DNA of 64,000 nucleotides from DATFJT01 sp965230755 (GTDB lineage: Bacteria > Bacteroidota > Bacteroidia > Chitinophagales > Saprospiraceae): assembly GCA_965230755.1 (NCBI GenBank), contig CBDDLT010000009.1, positions 23,301 to 87,300 on the forward strand, in the 5' to 3' direction. Position 1 is the stretch's first letter. Every line of letters begins with the position of its first letter. The notes beneath the pieces are model-generated. The model saw only the letters and a program-made list of their open reading frames with translations. It was not told the origin of the DNA and did not search any database. Shown here in pieces: positions 54,431 through 62,669 of this stretch. The translations under genes and the position numbers were made by a program.

Positions 54431-55600
54431 TTAGTTCTTTAATTTTCGAATTACATTTTCAAGAATATCTCTTCTAAGTTTTCCTTCATCACGCTCTAAA
54501 ACATAAACTGCGATAGAACAATCCAATTCGGGAAAATATAGCGCTACGGTTCCCCAAAAGCCGCCATGTCCAAAAGCCTTCATTCCTTGGTAACTATCCT
54601 CCGACAAACCCAAGAAATAGTTATCATTATTGCAGTCCTCACAAGCCATTGAAGTAAAAACAAGGTCCTTCACCGCCGTATTTTCTACAATATCTCCGTT
54701 GAAAAAATGATAAGAAAACTGGGCTAGATCTTCTGTTGTACAAGCGATTCCTCCCCCGCCATACAAGTCAAAGGAAGGATCTATATCATAAGAATCCCAT
54801 CCGTATTTTCCGTAATACTGATGAACCAAGGCTTGGGTGTTTTTGGGATATTCCTCGAGGGTATAAAACCAAGTAGAATTGAGGCCTAACTCTTCATACT
54901 TTAACAGCTCCCTCATGGCGGTATAGAATTTTTGTTTTGTGAGACTTTCGATGATCTCTGTTAATAGAAGATAATTGGCATCCGCATAATTAAAAACTGT
55001 TCCAGCTTTGCCTAAGGGATCTCCTACTTCAACGGTTAAGGCCAACTGTTCATCCCGAGTCCAGCGATATTGCTTATTTTCATTTACTGCATCCAGGTAC
55101 TTGAAGACATAATCTTTATTGATATAATCCTCAATCCCACTTGTATGAGATAGAAGATGTTTTACCTTGATATTTTGCAGATTGTATCCATCCTTTTCAA
55201 AAAGAGCCTTAGATTTTGAAGAGATGAGCTCTTCTATGGGAGAATCAATACTTACTTTTCCTTCTTCCATCAATCTCAGAATGGTAGCCGCCACATAGGT
55301 CTTAATGGTACTTGCTATCAAAGCGGGTTGTTGCTCATTAATTTTTGTTTTCTGCTTAACATCGGAATATCCCGATGCCCCACTCCATGATATGTCCTTG
55401 TCCGGGTACTCTACATGAACCATAATCCCCTTGACATTAGCATTTTCCTTGTAGATAGAATCAATGAGCTCTTGAAGTGTGGTCTCAATCCCTTTTTTCT
55501 GCGTATCTTTTTTTCGAATGGCACAGCCATTCAAAAGTAAGAATCCGATCATCGCAATAACCACATAAAAAACTTGCTTAGCAGTAATTCTACACACCAT
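54431..55600 (-). CDS. Serine hydrolase lipoprotein, beta-lactamase/PBP class C family
   Basis: The 389-residue protein has a lipobox leader (MIGFLLLNGC, Cys at about residue 26) and a class C beta-lactamase-related domain. The SxxK motif is STIK in ALIASTIKTYVAATIL. The second motif is FNYADANYLLL (YAD where YxN is usual), and the third motif region is GHGGFWGTVALYF. Such proteins act as esterases, peptidases or D-aminopeptidases; the substrate is unknown. The Y-A-D variant is a mild departure from the family consensus. Confidence 0.87.
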   Translation of the reverse strand: MVCRITAKQVFYVVIAMIGFLLLNGCAIRKKDTQKKGIETTLQELIDSIYKENANVKGIMVHVEYPDKDISWSGASGYSDVKQKTKINEQQPALIASTIKTYVAATILRLMEEGKVSIDSPIEELISSKSKALFEKDGYNLQNIKVKHLLSHTSGIEDYINKDYVFKYLDAVNENKQYRWTRDEQLALTVEVGDPLGKAGTVFNYADANYLLLTEIIESLTKQKFYTAMRELLKYEELGLNSTWFYTLEEYPKNTQALVHQYYGKYGWDSYDIDPSFDLYGGGGIACTTEDLAQFSYHFFNGDIVENTAVKDLVFTSMACEDCNNDNYFLGLSEDSYQGMKAFGHGGFWGTVALYFPELDCSIAVYVLERDEGKLRRDILENVIRKLKN

Positions 55601-55661
55601 AAAATTTTAATTAATCTTTTTTCAAATAAATCCTTCACGCCAAAAATAACTCTTCCTCTTC

Positions 55662-56096
55662 CTAAAAGGCCTTTTTCATTTTTTGATGAGGGATACCAAT
55701 TTCTGTAAACTCCTTACCTACTTTTACATACGCAAGTCTCTCGTAAAAATGGACAACCCCTACTCTAGCACTTAGTTCTATTTCTTGTAATCCGTATTGA
55801 TTTTGCATGGCCTGTTCCGATAATTCTATCAAAAGTCTACCCACACCTTTTTTTCTATAAGCTTCGTCAACAACCACCTGTCGCATTTTCCATTTTTGAT
55901 CTGAATGGTGAGAATACATCAAAGAGGCAATCAAAACACCATGATCATCTACCAACCCCCAATGTTTGTCCCTGTATTCTTTTTCGATATCCGCTTTGTT
56001 GAACTTTAAGCCGAGTGGTTTTCTCAAATATTCATCCCTAAGGAGATAGGACTCATGATACAAAGGAGTTCCAAATATTATTTCTATCAAATTCAT
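55662..56096 (-). CDS. GNAT family N-acetyltransferase
   Basis: The 144-residue protein contains the acetyl-CoA-binding motif A RQVVVDEAYRKKGVGRLLIE (R-x-x-G-x-G) and the downstream motif B region LQEIELSARVGVVHFYERLAY. Substrate is not predictable. It starts 13 bp after the HMG-CoA lyase stop on the same strand, so co-transcription is likely. The order lyase - GNAT - serine hydrolase runs along the minus strand with a 61-bp gap before the hydrolase. Confidence 0.88.
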   Translation of the reverse strand: MNLIEIIFGTPLYHESYLLRDEYLRKPLGLKFNKADIEKEYRDKHWGLVDDHGVLIASLMYSHHSDQKWKMRQVVVDEAYRKKGVGRLLIELSEQAMQNQYGLQEIELSARVGVVHFYERLAYVKVGKEFTEIGIPHQKMKKAF

Positions 56097-56109
56097 TAGC
56101 GAACAGGAT

Positions 56110-56958
56110 TTAGGGAAAAATTTCCGGGGTCATCATCATCGCTTCCAAAAACACATCCTTCTTAATTTTTCCAGGCTTTTCTATTTCATCCAGATAGGAT
56201 ATGATATTTTCTGAGGGCATATTTCCTACCAATTCGTCTTTGGCCATGGGACATCCTCCATAACCTTTGAGCGCTCCGTCAAACCTCCTACATCCACTGT
56301 TATAAGCAGCTTCAATTTTCTCTTTCCAGGTCTGAGGTGTAGTGTGCAAATGAGCACCAAATTCGATCGATTGGTATTTTGGAATTAAGTATTTAAAGAG
56401 ATAGCTGATATTTTCCGGATTAGATACTCCGATGGTGTCGGAAAGTGAAAATATCCCAATATCAAGAGCGGCCAATTGCTCCACCCAATAACCCACGATA
56501 TCCACATTCCATGGATCTCCGTAAGGATTACCAAAACCCATCGAGATATAGACTACCATTTCTTTCCCGCTGTCCTTGCAAATCTTGTTGATCTTATCCA
56601 CGCGCTCGATGGACTCGGCAATCGTAGCATTGGTATTTCTTATTTGAAATGTTTCAGAGATGGAAAAAGGGTATCCCAAATAATCTATTTCATTGTGAAT
56701 ACTGGCCTCCAATGCTCCCCTGCTATTGGCTACGATGGCCAACAATTTCGTATCGGTATTATCCAAATCCAGTGATTTCAATACATCGTTGGTATCTCGC
56801 ATTTGAGGGATGGCCTTTGGGGATACAAAACTTCCAAAATCAATGGTGTGGAACCCACATTGCAACAGCTTATTTATATATTTGACCTTGAGATCCGTGT
56901 CAATAAAAGGCTTAATTCCTTGCATGGCATCTCTAGGGCATTCGATTAGTTTGACCAC
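56110..56958 (-). CDS. Hydroxymethylglutaryl-CoA lyase
   Basis: The 282-residue TIM-barrel enzyme cleaves HMG-CoA to acetoacetate and acetyl-CoA, the last step of leucine degradation. The motifs are LIECPRDAMQG, FGSFVSPKAIPQM, SLSDTIGVSNPENI, the metal-binding FGAHLHTTP and the catalytic-cysteine loop KGYGGCPMAKDE. The start is a GTG at 56958, because no ATG precedes the conserved N-terminus. Other leucine-degradation genes are not in the window. Confidence 0.93.
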   Translation of the reverse strand: MVKLIECPRDAMQGIKPFIDTDLKVKYINKLLQCGFHTIDFGSFVSPKAIPQMRDTNDVLKSLDLDNTDTKLLAIVANSRGALEASIHNEIDYLGYPFSISETFQIRNTNATIAESIERVDKINKICKDSGKEMVVYISMGFGNPYGDPWNVDIVGYWVEQLAALDIGIFSLSDTIGVSNPENISYLFKYLIPKYQSIEFGAHLHTTPQTWKEKIEAAYNSGCRRFDGALKGYGGCPMAKDELVGNMPSENIISYLDEIEKPGKIKKDVFLEAMMMTPEIFP

Positions 56959-57035
56959 AAATAGTATTTGACCATTAGTTAATTATTAGAAGAACGACTT
57001 GAACAACCATAGTGTTCTTCTTCAAAGATGAATAT

Positions 57036-57257
57036 ATGGATAAAAAAACATCCTTATTGATCCTGGGGTTCATAATTTTTACGATTGGAGTAATTTCCTT
57101 GGTAACGGCTCTTGTAGGCGCTAGACTTGCCTTCCTATCATTTCTCGATGCTTTTGGTCCAGGGACCGGCTTCGTTCTAAAAATTTGCCTTATAATTCTA
57201 GGTATCGTAATTGTGGCTTTATCGAATAGTTTAAAGACTAAGCGATCTAATTCATAG
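57036..57257 (+). CDS. Small two-pass membrane protein, unknown function
   Basis: The 73-residue protein starts MDKKTSLLILGFIIFTIG, with two hydrophobic segments separated by a short loop (FLDAFGPGTG) and a basic tail (SLKTKRSNS). I recognise no family. The frame extends to a GTG at 57012; the ATG at 57036 is preferred. It sits alone on the plus strand between two minus-strand genes, which supports an independent unit. Confidence 0.6.
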   Translation: MDKKTSLLILGFIIFTIGVISLVTALVGARLAFLSFLDAFGPGTGFVLKICLIILGIVIVALSNSLKTKRSNS

Positions 57258-57319
57258 TCTCTTCAGCGCTCTTCTTTAATGAAGTAGAATGTATTCTGAG
57301 GTGGAATACTATTAATTGA

Positions 57320-58198
57320 TCATTTAGGATCCACAGTGAAAACCCTAGAAATATTGAATCCGAAATGAATATCACCTTCTGACCACTCTCCCGTTGTTCT
57401 TGTAATGAACCCAGATTCATTCATTGGGGTCGAATTGGTGAAGTGCAATTGGAATACGTGACCACCTGTCTCAATATCAAATCCTATCGAAAGCGAATTC
57501 GTATAAAAATCTTCTATTTGATCATCCGGAACATAGATGTACTCCAAATTCACACTTGTTCTCTTGGTCAACTTAACCCTCCCAGCAAATCCAAGACTTA
57601 AAATATCATGCTCCAAACTGGCATCCTCCACGAAATTATGGTGCACCAAAGTCGGTGCTATTTGAAAACTAATGGAAGGCGAAAACTTTCTGGCTATCAA
57701 GAGCTGATAGGTGTAAGACAACCTGTGCTTAAACTCATAATCGCGAGATTGCTCATCCGGAAAATCAGCCGTTCTCCAAGCAAAAGAAGCCAGGGATGAT
57801 ATCGTTACCGGAACGTTTTTCACTCCTGTTTGCTGTCGCAGAATTCTGTATTTCAAGTACCCATCAACAGTCTTCTGATAGGTAGACCTTCCTATACCGA
57901 TGGTCAAGCCATCAGTCAGTCCATAATCCAATCCAATTCTGGTCAATGCTTGATCCAAACCAAAAAATTCATCAATGCCAGCATTGACGAATCCAAATCG
58001 GTGAGAAATTTTTAAATCCAGTACTCCTCCTGCCGTATGCTCTATACTGTGCAAGTTAATTACCCTATTGGCCTTGAACGTGGCCTCAGTAAAATCCTGA
58101 ACTTCTTCATCTCCCAGAAGATCCAAAAGATCATCCTGCGCTTTAACGTACCATATCGAGACCAAGAAGAAAAAAAGAAGGAGTAAAGTTTTTCTCAT
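57320..58198 (-). CDS. DUF5777 family outer-membrane beta-barrel protein
   Basis: The 292-residue protein has a signal peptide (KTLLLLFFFLVSIWYVKA) and then the DUF5777 pattern: FKANRVINLHSIEHTAGGVL, ISHRFGFVN, FGLDQALTRIGLDYGLTDGL. A series of alternating strands ends in a terminal FNISRVFTVDPK. A beta-barrel is inferred. It is the last gene of a four-gene minus-strand set with YceI, an OB-fold protein and a haem c lipoprotein. Family function is not known. Confidence 0.85.
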   Translation of the reverse strand: MRKTLLLLFFFLVSIWYVKAQDDLLDLLGDEEVQDFTEATFKANRVINLHSIEHTAGGVLDLKISHRFGFVNAGIDEFFGLDQALTRIGLDYGLTDGLTIGIGRSTYQKTVDGYLKYRILRQQTGVKNVPVTISSLASFAWRTADFPDEQSRDYEFKHRLSYTYQLLIARKFSPSISFQIAPTLVHHNFVEDASLEHDILSLGFAGRVKLTKRTSVNLEYIYVPDDQIEDFYTNSLSIGFDIETGGHVFQLHFTNSTPMNESGFITRTTGEWSEGDIHFGFNISRVFTVDPK

Positions 58199-58203
58199 AT
58201 ATT

Positions 58204-58761
58204 TTATTTCAAACTCTGCAATGACGCATTCACTGTTACTGCAATGCTCTTAGCAATATTTTCTCTTACAATAGCAGGTATTTCTATGTCGTAATCCTCC
58301 GGCTTTACCATGAAAGAACTATTCGCAGTAACACCGTCCTGGCTAACAGATATTTTCGCTGGTAAAACTACCTCTTGAGTAACTCCATGAATTTTCAACT
58401 GGCCACCTACTTTCACCATATACTCTCCAGCCTGATCCCAATCCAATCCGTTCTCTTCGACGATGGAACCAGCAAATACTGCTTTGGGGAACTTCTCGCT
58501 CTCCATGTAATTCTCGTTGAAATGCTCCTGCATTAGCGCTTTTTCGAATTTGAAAGCCTTGATCAAGCAAGCCCATTGCATTTTACCGGTTTCCTGATCT
58601 ATAACACAAGACACCTTATTATTTTCTGCTGTAATTAATTCTACTTCGGCCTCAGAGAGAAAAACAATTTCACCTGTTTTTGTATACAGCTTTTGGCCTG
58701 AAACCGCCAAAGAAGCGAATGTAAAACCGATAAAAAAAATCAAATACTTAAAACTATTCAT
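58204..58761 (-). CDS. YceI family protein
   Basis: The 185-residue protein has a signal peptide (YLIFFIGFTFASLAVSG) and a YceI-like lipocalin fold: AFKFEKALMQEHFNENYMES, FPKAVFAGSI, and GGQLKIHGVTQEVVLPAKIS. YceI proteins bind isoprenoids such as ubiquinone precursors in the periplasm. In this position, between a barrel and a cytochrome c-like protein, a role in electron transfer or quinone handling is a reasonable inference but not shown. It starts 5 bp before the DUF5777 gene's end region and is surely co-transcribed. Confidence 0.9.
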   Translation of the reverse strand: MNSFKYLIFFIGFTFASLAVSGQKLYTKTGEIVFLSEAEVELITAENNKVSCVIDQETGKMQWACLIKAFKFEKALMQEHFNENYMESEKFPKAVFAGSIVEENGLDWDQAGEYMVKVGGQLKIHGVTQEVVLPAKISVSQDGVTANSSFMVKPEDYDIEIPAIVRENIAKSIAVTVNASLQSLK

Positions 58762-58768
58762 AATTATT

Positions 58769-59185
58769 TTATTTGTTGATCAAAATACACCTTACCATAA
58801 CCACGTCCATCAGATAACCGGTGCACACACCCTTTATTGTAATTTGATCTCCTGTTTTAATATTATTAACATTTGCCTGTCCATCCTCTAATTCACAAAT
58901 GACACTAGAGACTGGATTCGAGGTTTTTAGATAAATATTCGTCTGGTCTCCGTCCTTCTCCACTTTGTCCACTACACCGGATACTTCTACGATCTTATCT
59001 AAATATTTGCTGTTGGCTTCTTCCTCATTGGATTCATATAGTTGAAGCATTTCATCGGCATTGATGCTGTGTTCCGTCTTTTCAGAAGACATCCGTTCCA
59101 CTTCTCTGTTGTATTCTTTATATCCCCAAAGTGCAGCTATTATTGCCAATGCTAGTCCTATCAATATTAAGTGTTTCCTTTTCAT
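58769..59185 (-). CDS. OB-fold (tRNA_anti-like) membrane-anchored protein
   Basis: The 138-residue protein has one N-terminal membrane segment (HLILIGLALAIIAALWGY) and then an OB-fold of the tRNA_anti-like type: YLDKIVEVSGVVDKVEKDGD, IYLKTSN, GDQITIKGVCTGYLMD. Proteins of this type are common in the Bacteroidota envelope and their ligand is unknown. The frame extends to a GTG at 59194; the ATG at 59185 is preferred. It lies 7 bp from the yceI gene. Confidence 0.85.
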   Translation of the reverse strand: MKRKHLILIGLALAIIAALWGYKEYNREVERMSSEKTEHSINADEMLQLYESNEEEANSKYLDKIVEVSGVVDKVEKDGDQTNIYLKTSNPVSSVICELEDGQANVNNIKTGDQITIKGVCTGYLMDVVMVRCILINK

Positions 59186-59222
59186 CACCAACACATCATT
59201 ATTAATTATTCATTTTTAACTA

Positions 59223-59582
59223 TCAATTATCCCGCAATCCTTCATCAATCCATATCTGAAGAATCTGAATATTACAGTCAGATAGCATATCACCTCCTTG
59301 TGGCATAGGAGAAAACCCTTCTTCATGCCTAATAGTTCCCATCAAGCCCCCACTTTCCGCTGCAGCCCTGAGTGCATCGTAGCCTTCCAATACAATTCCT
59401 CCCTGCTGACTGACGGTATTGTGGCAGCTATAACAGAAGCTTCTCATGATTGGCTCCACATCCATGCTATAGCTTATTTCTTCTTCAGGACACATGAACT
59501 CATTCGTAATATCCTCGGAAGTATCATAAGTACAGGAAAGTGCTAAGATCAAACTAAAGGCGAATATAATTTTTCTACTCAT
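59223..59582 (-). CDS. Cytochrome c-like lipoprotein
   Basis: The 119-residue protein has a lipoprotein leader (MSRKIIFAFSLILALSC) and one haem c attachment motif CYSCH in VEPIMRSFCYSCHNTVSQQGG. A methionine in SPMPQGGDML is a candidate axial ligand. The layout matches short PSCyt1-like/planctomycete-type cytochrome c domains. It should be haem-loaded in the periplasm and anchored by lipid. It is the first gene of the OB-fold - YceI - DUF5777 set, which suggests a small electron-transfer module. Confidence 0.88.
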   Translation of the reverse strand: MSRKIIFAFSLILALSCTYDTSEDITNEFMCPEEEISYSMDVEPIMRSFCYSCHNTVSQQGGIVLEGYDALRAAAESGGLMGTIRHEEGFSPMPQGGDMLSDCNIQILQIWIDEGLRDN

Positions 59583-59894
59583 GCTATAAATTTAATATAT
59601 CTGATTCATTTTCTAGCTCATTCGCAAGAATTAAATGCCTTGAATTTCAAAACTTAATTTCGGATAGGTATTTTTTTCTTGACGGAAATATTCGAATTCG
59701 ACCTAAAGCATCTATTTAATAATTCAATATAAAATCCTGTTAATCTTACTGTAATAACATATCAATAAATTAATTATATAAAATGCTGCCAGATCAAAAA
59801 AGATAATTATATTTGTCCTGCAAACCGAACTATTTTCACAAACACTAAGTCCAACTTCAGACCAGTTTTTGTTTAATTTTTAATAAAATCTGTT
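59583..59894. other. 312-bp AT-rich intergenic region upstream of the adhesin gene
   Basis: There is no gene here. A TATATTTG -7-like box at 59808-59815 is the only promoter-like element noted; it would leave a 5' UTR of roughly 75 bases. Confidence 0.4.
59808..59815 (+). promoter_or_regulatory. -7 box candidate for the CTLD/HYR adhesin gene
   Basis: TATATTTG matches TAnnTTTG, 80 bases before the ATG at 59895. No clear -33 is seen. Confidence 0.35.
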
Positions 59895-62669
59895 ATGAAA
59901 GTGAATTGCTTTTTCTTTCTATGGGCTATGCTGTGCGTAAACTACTGCTTAGGCCAGGAATTTAAATTAGAAACGGTTCCCCAAAATTCTGTTTTCAATT
60001 CGACCCAAAGTATCTATGCTGACTGTCCGGACGACATCACTGTACACGCCAACCCAGGAGAAAGCGGTGCATATGTCCACTGGAGCCCCATCAATATTTC
60101 CACCAGCTGTAACTACTGTACCAACAGAATTCCCAATTGCGTCTACATGGGTGATTACAACGGCCACCAGTATTATTGCTCCCTATTCGAAACGGATATG
60201 CACAGTGCTTCCTCTTATGCGGAAAGCTTTGGAGCATATCTGGGTTCTATCAACTCTTCCAACGAAAACTCCTTTTTATCCAACCAACTTATCAACCCCT
60301 CTGCATATATCGGTTTGAATGATCTCGCCCAAGAAAATCAATTCATTTGGGAGTCCGGGGAAAATACTTCCTATATGAACTGGGATGCTAATGCGCCCAA
60401 CGATCCAACGGGAGTTAAGGACGCGGTGGCCATGCAAACTTCCGGAAAATGGTACGACTGCCACCCCAATGACAGAAAGGAGTTTATTATCGAATTTCCT
60501 TGTATCGACGTGGAGTTAATATCTGGCTTGCCCAACGGCAGTTACTTTCCATTAGGAACAACCCAGGTTTACTACCGCTTTACCGATGCCTGCGGATATC
60601 AAACCACTTGTCACTTTAATGTGACCGTTGTTGGAAACGGAGGCATTTCTCTGTATTGCCCGGATGACATCTACACGGAGTGTCAACACGGCATGCAGGG
60701 TGCCTATGTGAGTTGGCCGCCTATAAATGGAAGCACAGACTGTCAATGCACCAATCATGTTCCTGATTGTATTGATATGGGCTGGCACAACAATAACCAG
60801 TATTTTTGTTCACTCTTTAACTCGAGTTGGAATGATGCCGATGCATGGGCAGAAGCTAATCAGACGGAATTGGTTTCTATCATTTCCGAATCAGAGAACA
60901 ATCATTTAGCCAATCAATTGGTACAAAACAATGCCTATATCGGCCTTCACGATCCCGATGGCAATGGTACTTTCCAATGGATCGACGGCTCTCCTTTGAC
61001 TTACACTAACTGGGAAGCCGGTGAACCCAGCAATATTGGAAGCTATCGCTATGTCGAGATGAAGCCCAATGGAAAATGGAAGACCACTCCCGGATGGAAT
61101 CCGAAAGAATTTATCGTCAAGGAGAAATGCCTTGAGATCATACAAACCAGAGGCCCTCAAAATGGAGGTTTCTTCCCCTTGGGGACGACGCTTGCTGAGT
61201 ATACCGCTACCGATGAATGCGGAAATCGCAAGACTTGTACCTTTTACGTCCATGTCAACGGAGGAGTGAGTATAGAATGTCCCGATGATATCGTCATGGA
61301 CTGCGAACCTTCATGGAATGGAAACTATGTTTACTGGGATGAGCCCGAAGCCCACAGCTGCTGTTCACAATGCAACTCCAATCAGCAAATCAGTGGTTTT
61401 ATTTACATGGGCACTCAAAACGGATCGGCGTACTACTGCTCTACGTTTAACGCTACTTGGACGGATGCAGAAGCCTATTGTCAATCCCATGGAGGTCACC
61501 TGGTAAGCATAGAATCTATTTCCGAAAACAATTTCCTGGCCGGGCAATTGATGAATCAAAGTGCCTTTATTGGACTCAACGATCGTCTTCAAGAAGGCCG
61601 CCTGGAATGGAGCAATGGCTCTCCCAGTTCGTTTAGAAACTGGAACCTCGGTCAATCAGGCAATACCGCGGCCAAAGATTATACCATACTGAGTCCTTCA
61701 GGAACTTGGAGCATGATGGATCACTACGCCAAGAAAGAGTTTATTATGGAGAAATCCTGTACTCATGTTACCCAAATAGAGGGCGAGCCCAGTGGATCTT
61801 TCTTTGAAGAAGGGACTCATAGAATCAGGTACCGTGTGACTGATGCTTGCGGTGATACGGACTATTGTGAATTTTACATTACTATCAAAGATTGTTGTGA
61901 AGGAGATCTCAGCATACATTGCCCAAGGGATTATATCGGATGCCCGGGAGATGATATTCATCCGGATGTTTTGGGGGAAGCCTATTTGGACCAAGTTGAT
62001 GCATGCCTGGACGTAGAGTTAAGCTATCAAGATGTCTATAACCGCCAGTCGGACTGTGTCGTTGAAATTGAGCGTATCTGGACTGCTCAGGATCGAAATG
62101 ATCCTAGCAATTGGGACGAGTGTTCTCAGTGGATCGATTTGATTGATCGAATGGATCCCTACTTTGTTGATTTCCCTGCGGACATTACCCTTTGCAGTGG
62201 TGAAGACTTGCCGGAAGCCGAAGCTTGGGCCGATGATGACTGTGGTATTGATAGAGTAATCCATCGCGATTCTGTTGTTCAGGGCGACTGCAGCCAGGAT
62301 GGATACAATTATCGAATATTTACAGCTTTCGATCATTGCGGTAGAAGCGTCTCTCAAATTCAGACCATTGCTTTGGAAGCGGATGTTACAGCTCCCGTTT
62401 TCGAATCATGTCCTGATGATGTCGAACTCGAAGCCGAAGGTGAGGATTGTAGTCGAAAGGTTTACTGGAGTGAGCCAGATGTATGGGATAATTGTTCGAA
62501 TGTACAGCTGGTCTCCAACTACCCATCCGGTATCATCTTCTCAGAGGGTGTTCACCAGATCATTTACACAGCTACTGATGCTTGTGGCAATGAATCCACT
62601 TGTACTTTCATGATTACGATAACAGGAGAGAACTGTTGTACTGCTCCTGTACTTGACCTGTCCGGATGA
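59895..62669 (+). CDS. Secreted adhesin with C-type lectin domains nested in HYR domains (5' part of frameshifted gene)
   Basis: These 924 residues start with a signal peptide (VNCFFFLWAMLCVNYCLG). Three modules follow at about residues 37-252, 253-456 and 458-662. Each opens like a HYR domain (CPDDITVHANPG, then VxW), is interrupted by a C-type lectin-like domain of about 120 residues (YIGLND, W-x-G, NW, GKW, KEFI-E-x-C), and closes as HYR (FPLGTTxVxYxxTDACG). Further cysteine-rich units and an uninterrupted HYR (CPDDVELEAEGE, TATDACGNESTC) come after. The frame stops at 62667 within a repeat whose continuation is in the next frame. The mature protein would be a surface glycan-binding adhesin, which is inference. 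Confidence 0.85.
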   Translation: MKVNCFFFLWAMLCVNYCLGQEFKLETVPQNSVFNSTQSIYADCPDDITVHANPGESGAYVHWSPINISTSCNYCTNRIPNCVYMGDYNGHQYYCSLFETDMHSASSYAESFGAYLGSINSSNENSFLSNQLINPSAYIGLNDLAQENQFIWESGENTSYMNWDANAPNDPTGVKDAVAMQTSGKWYDCHPNDRKEFIIEFPCIDVELISGLPNGSYFPLGTTQVYYRFTDACGYQTTCHFNVTVVGNGGISLYCPDDIYTECQHGMQGAYVSWPPINGSTDCQCTNHVPDCIDMGWHNNNQYFCSLFNSSWNDADAWAEANQTELVSIISESENNHLANQLVQNNAYIGLHDPDGNGTFQWIDGSPLTYTNWEAGEPSNIGSYRYVEMKPNGKWKTTPGWNPKEFIVKEKCLEIIQTRGPQNGGFFPLGTTLAEYTATDECGNRKTCTFYVHVNGGVSIECPDDIVMDCEPSWNGNYVYWDEPEAHSCCSQCNSNQQISGFIYMGTQNGSAYYCSTFNATWTDAEAYCQSHGGHLVSIESISENNFLAGQLMNQSAFIGLNDRLQEGRLEWSNGSPSSFRNWNLGQSGNTAAKDYTILSPSGTWSMMDHYAKKEFIMEKSCTHVTQIEGEPSGSFFEEGTHRIRYRVTDACGDTDYCEFYITIKDCCEGDLSIHCPRDYIGCPGDDIHPDVLGEAYLDQVDACLDVELSYQDVYNRQSDCVVEIERIWTAQDRNDPSNWDECSQWIDLIDRMDPYFVDFPADITLCSGEDLPEAEAWADDDCGIDRVIHRDSVVQGDCSQDGYNYRIFTAFDHCGRSVSQIQTIALEADVTAPVFESCPDDVELEAEGEDCSRKVYWSEPDVWDNCSNVQLVSNYPSGIIFSEGVHQIIYTATDACGNESTCTFMITITGENCCTAPVLDLSG

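Noticed and set aside
62645..62669. Programmed +1 frameshift of the prfB type at CTT
   Set aside because: The slip would move CTT to TTG without a stop codon in the A site and without a visible upstream stimulator. Mutation or sequence error is simpler, so it is kept only as an alternative.
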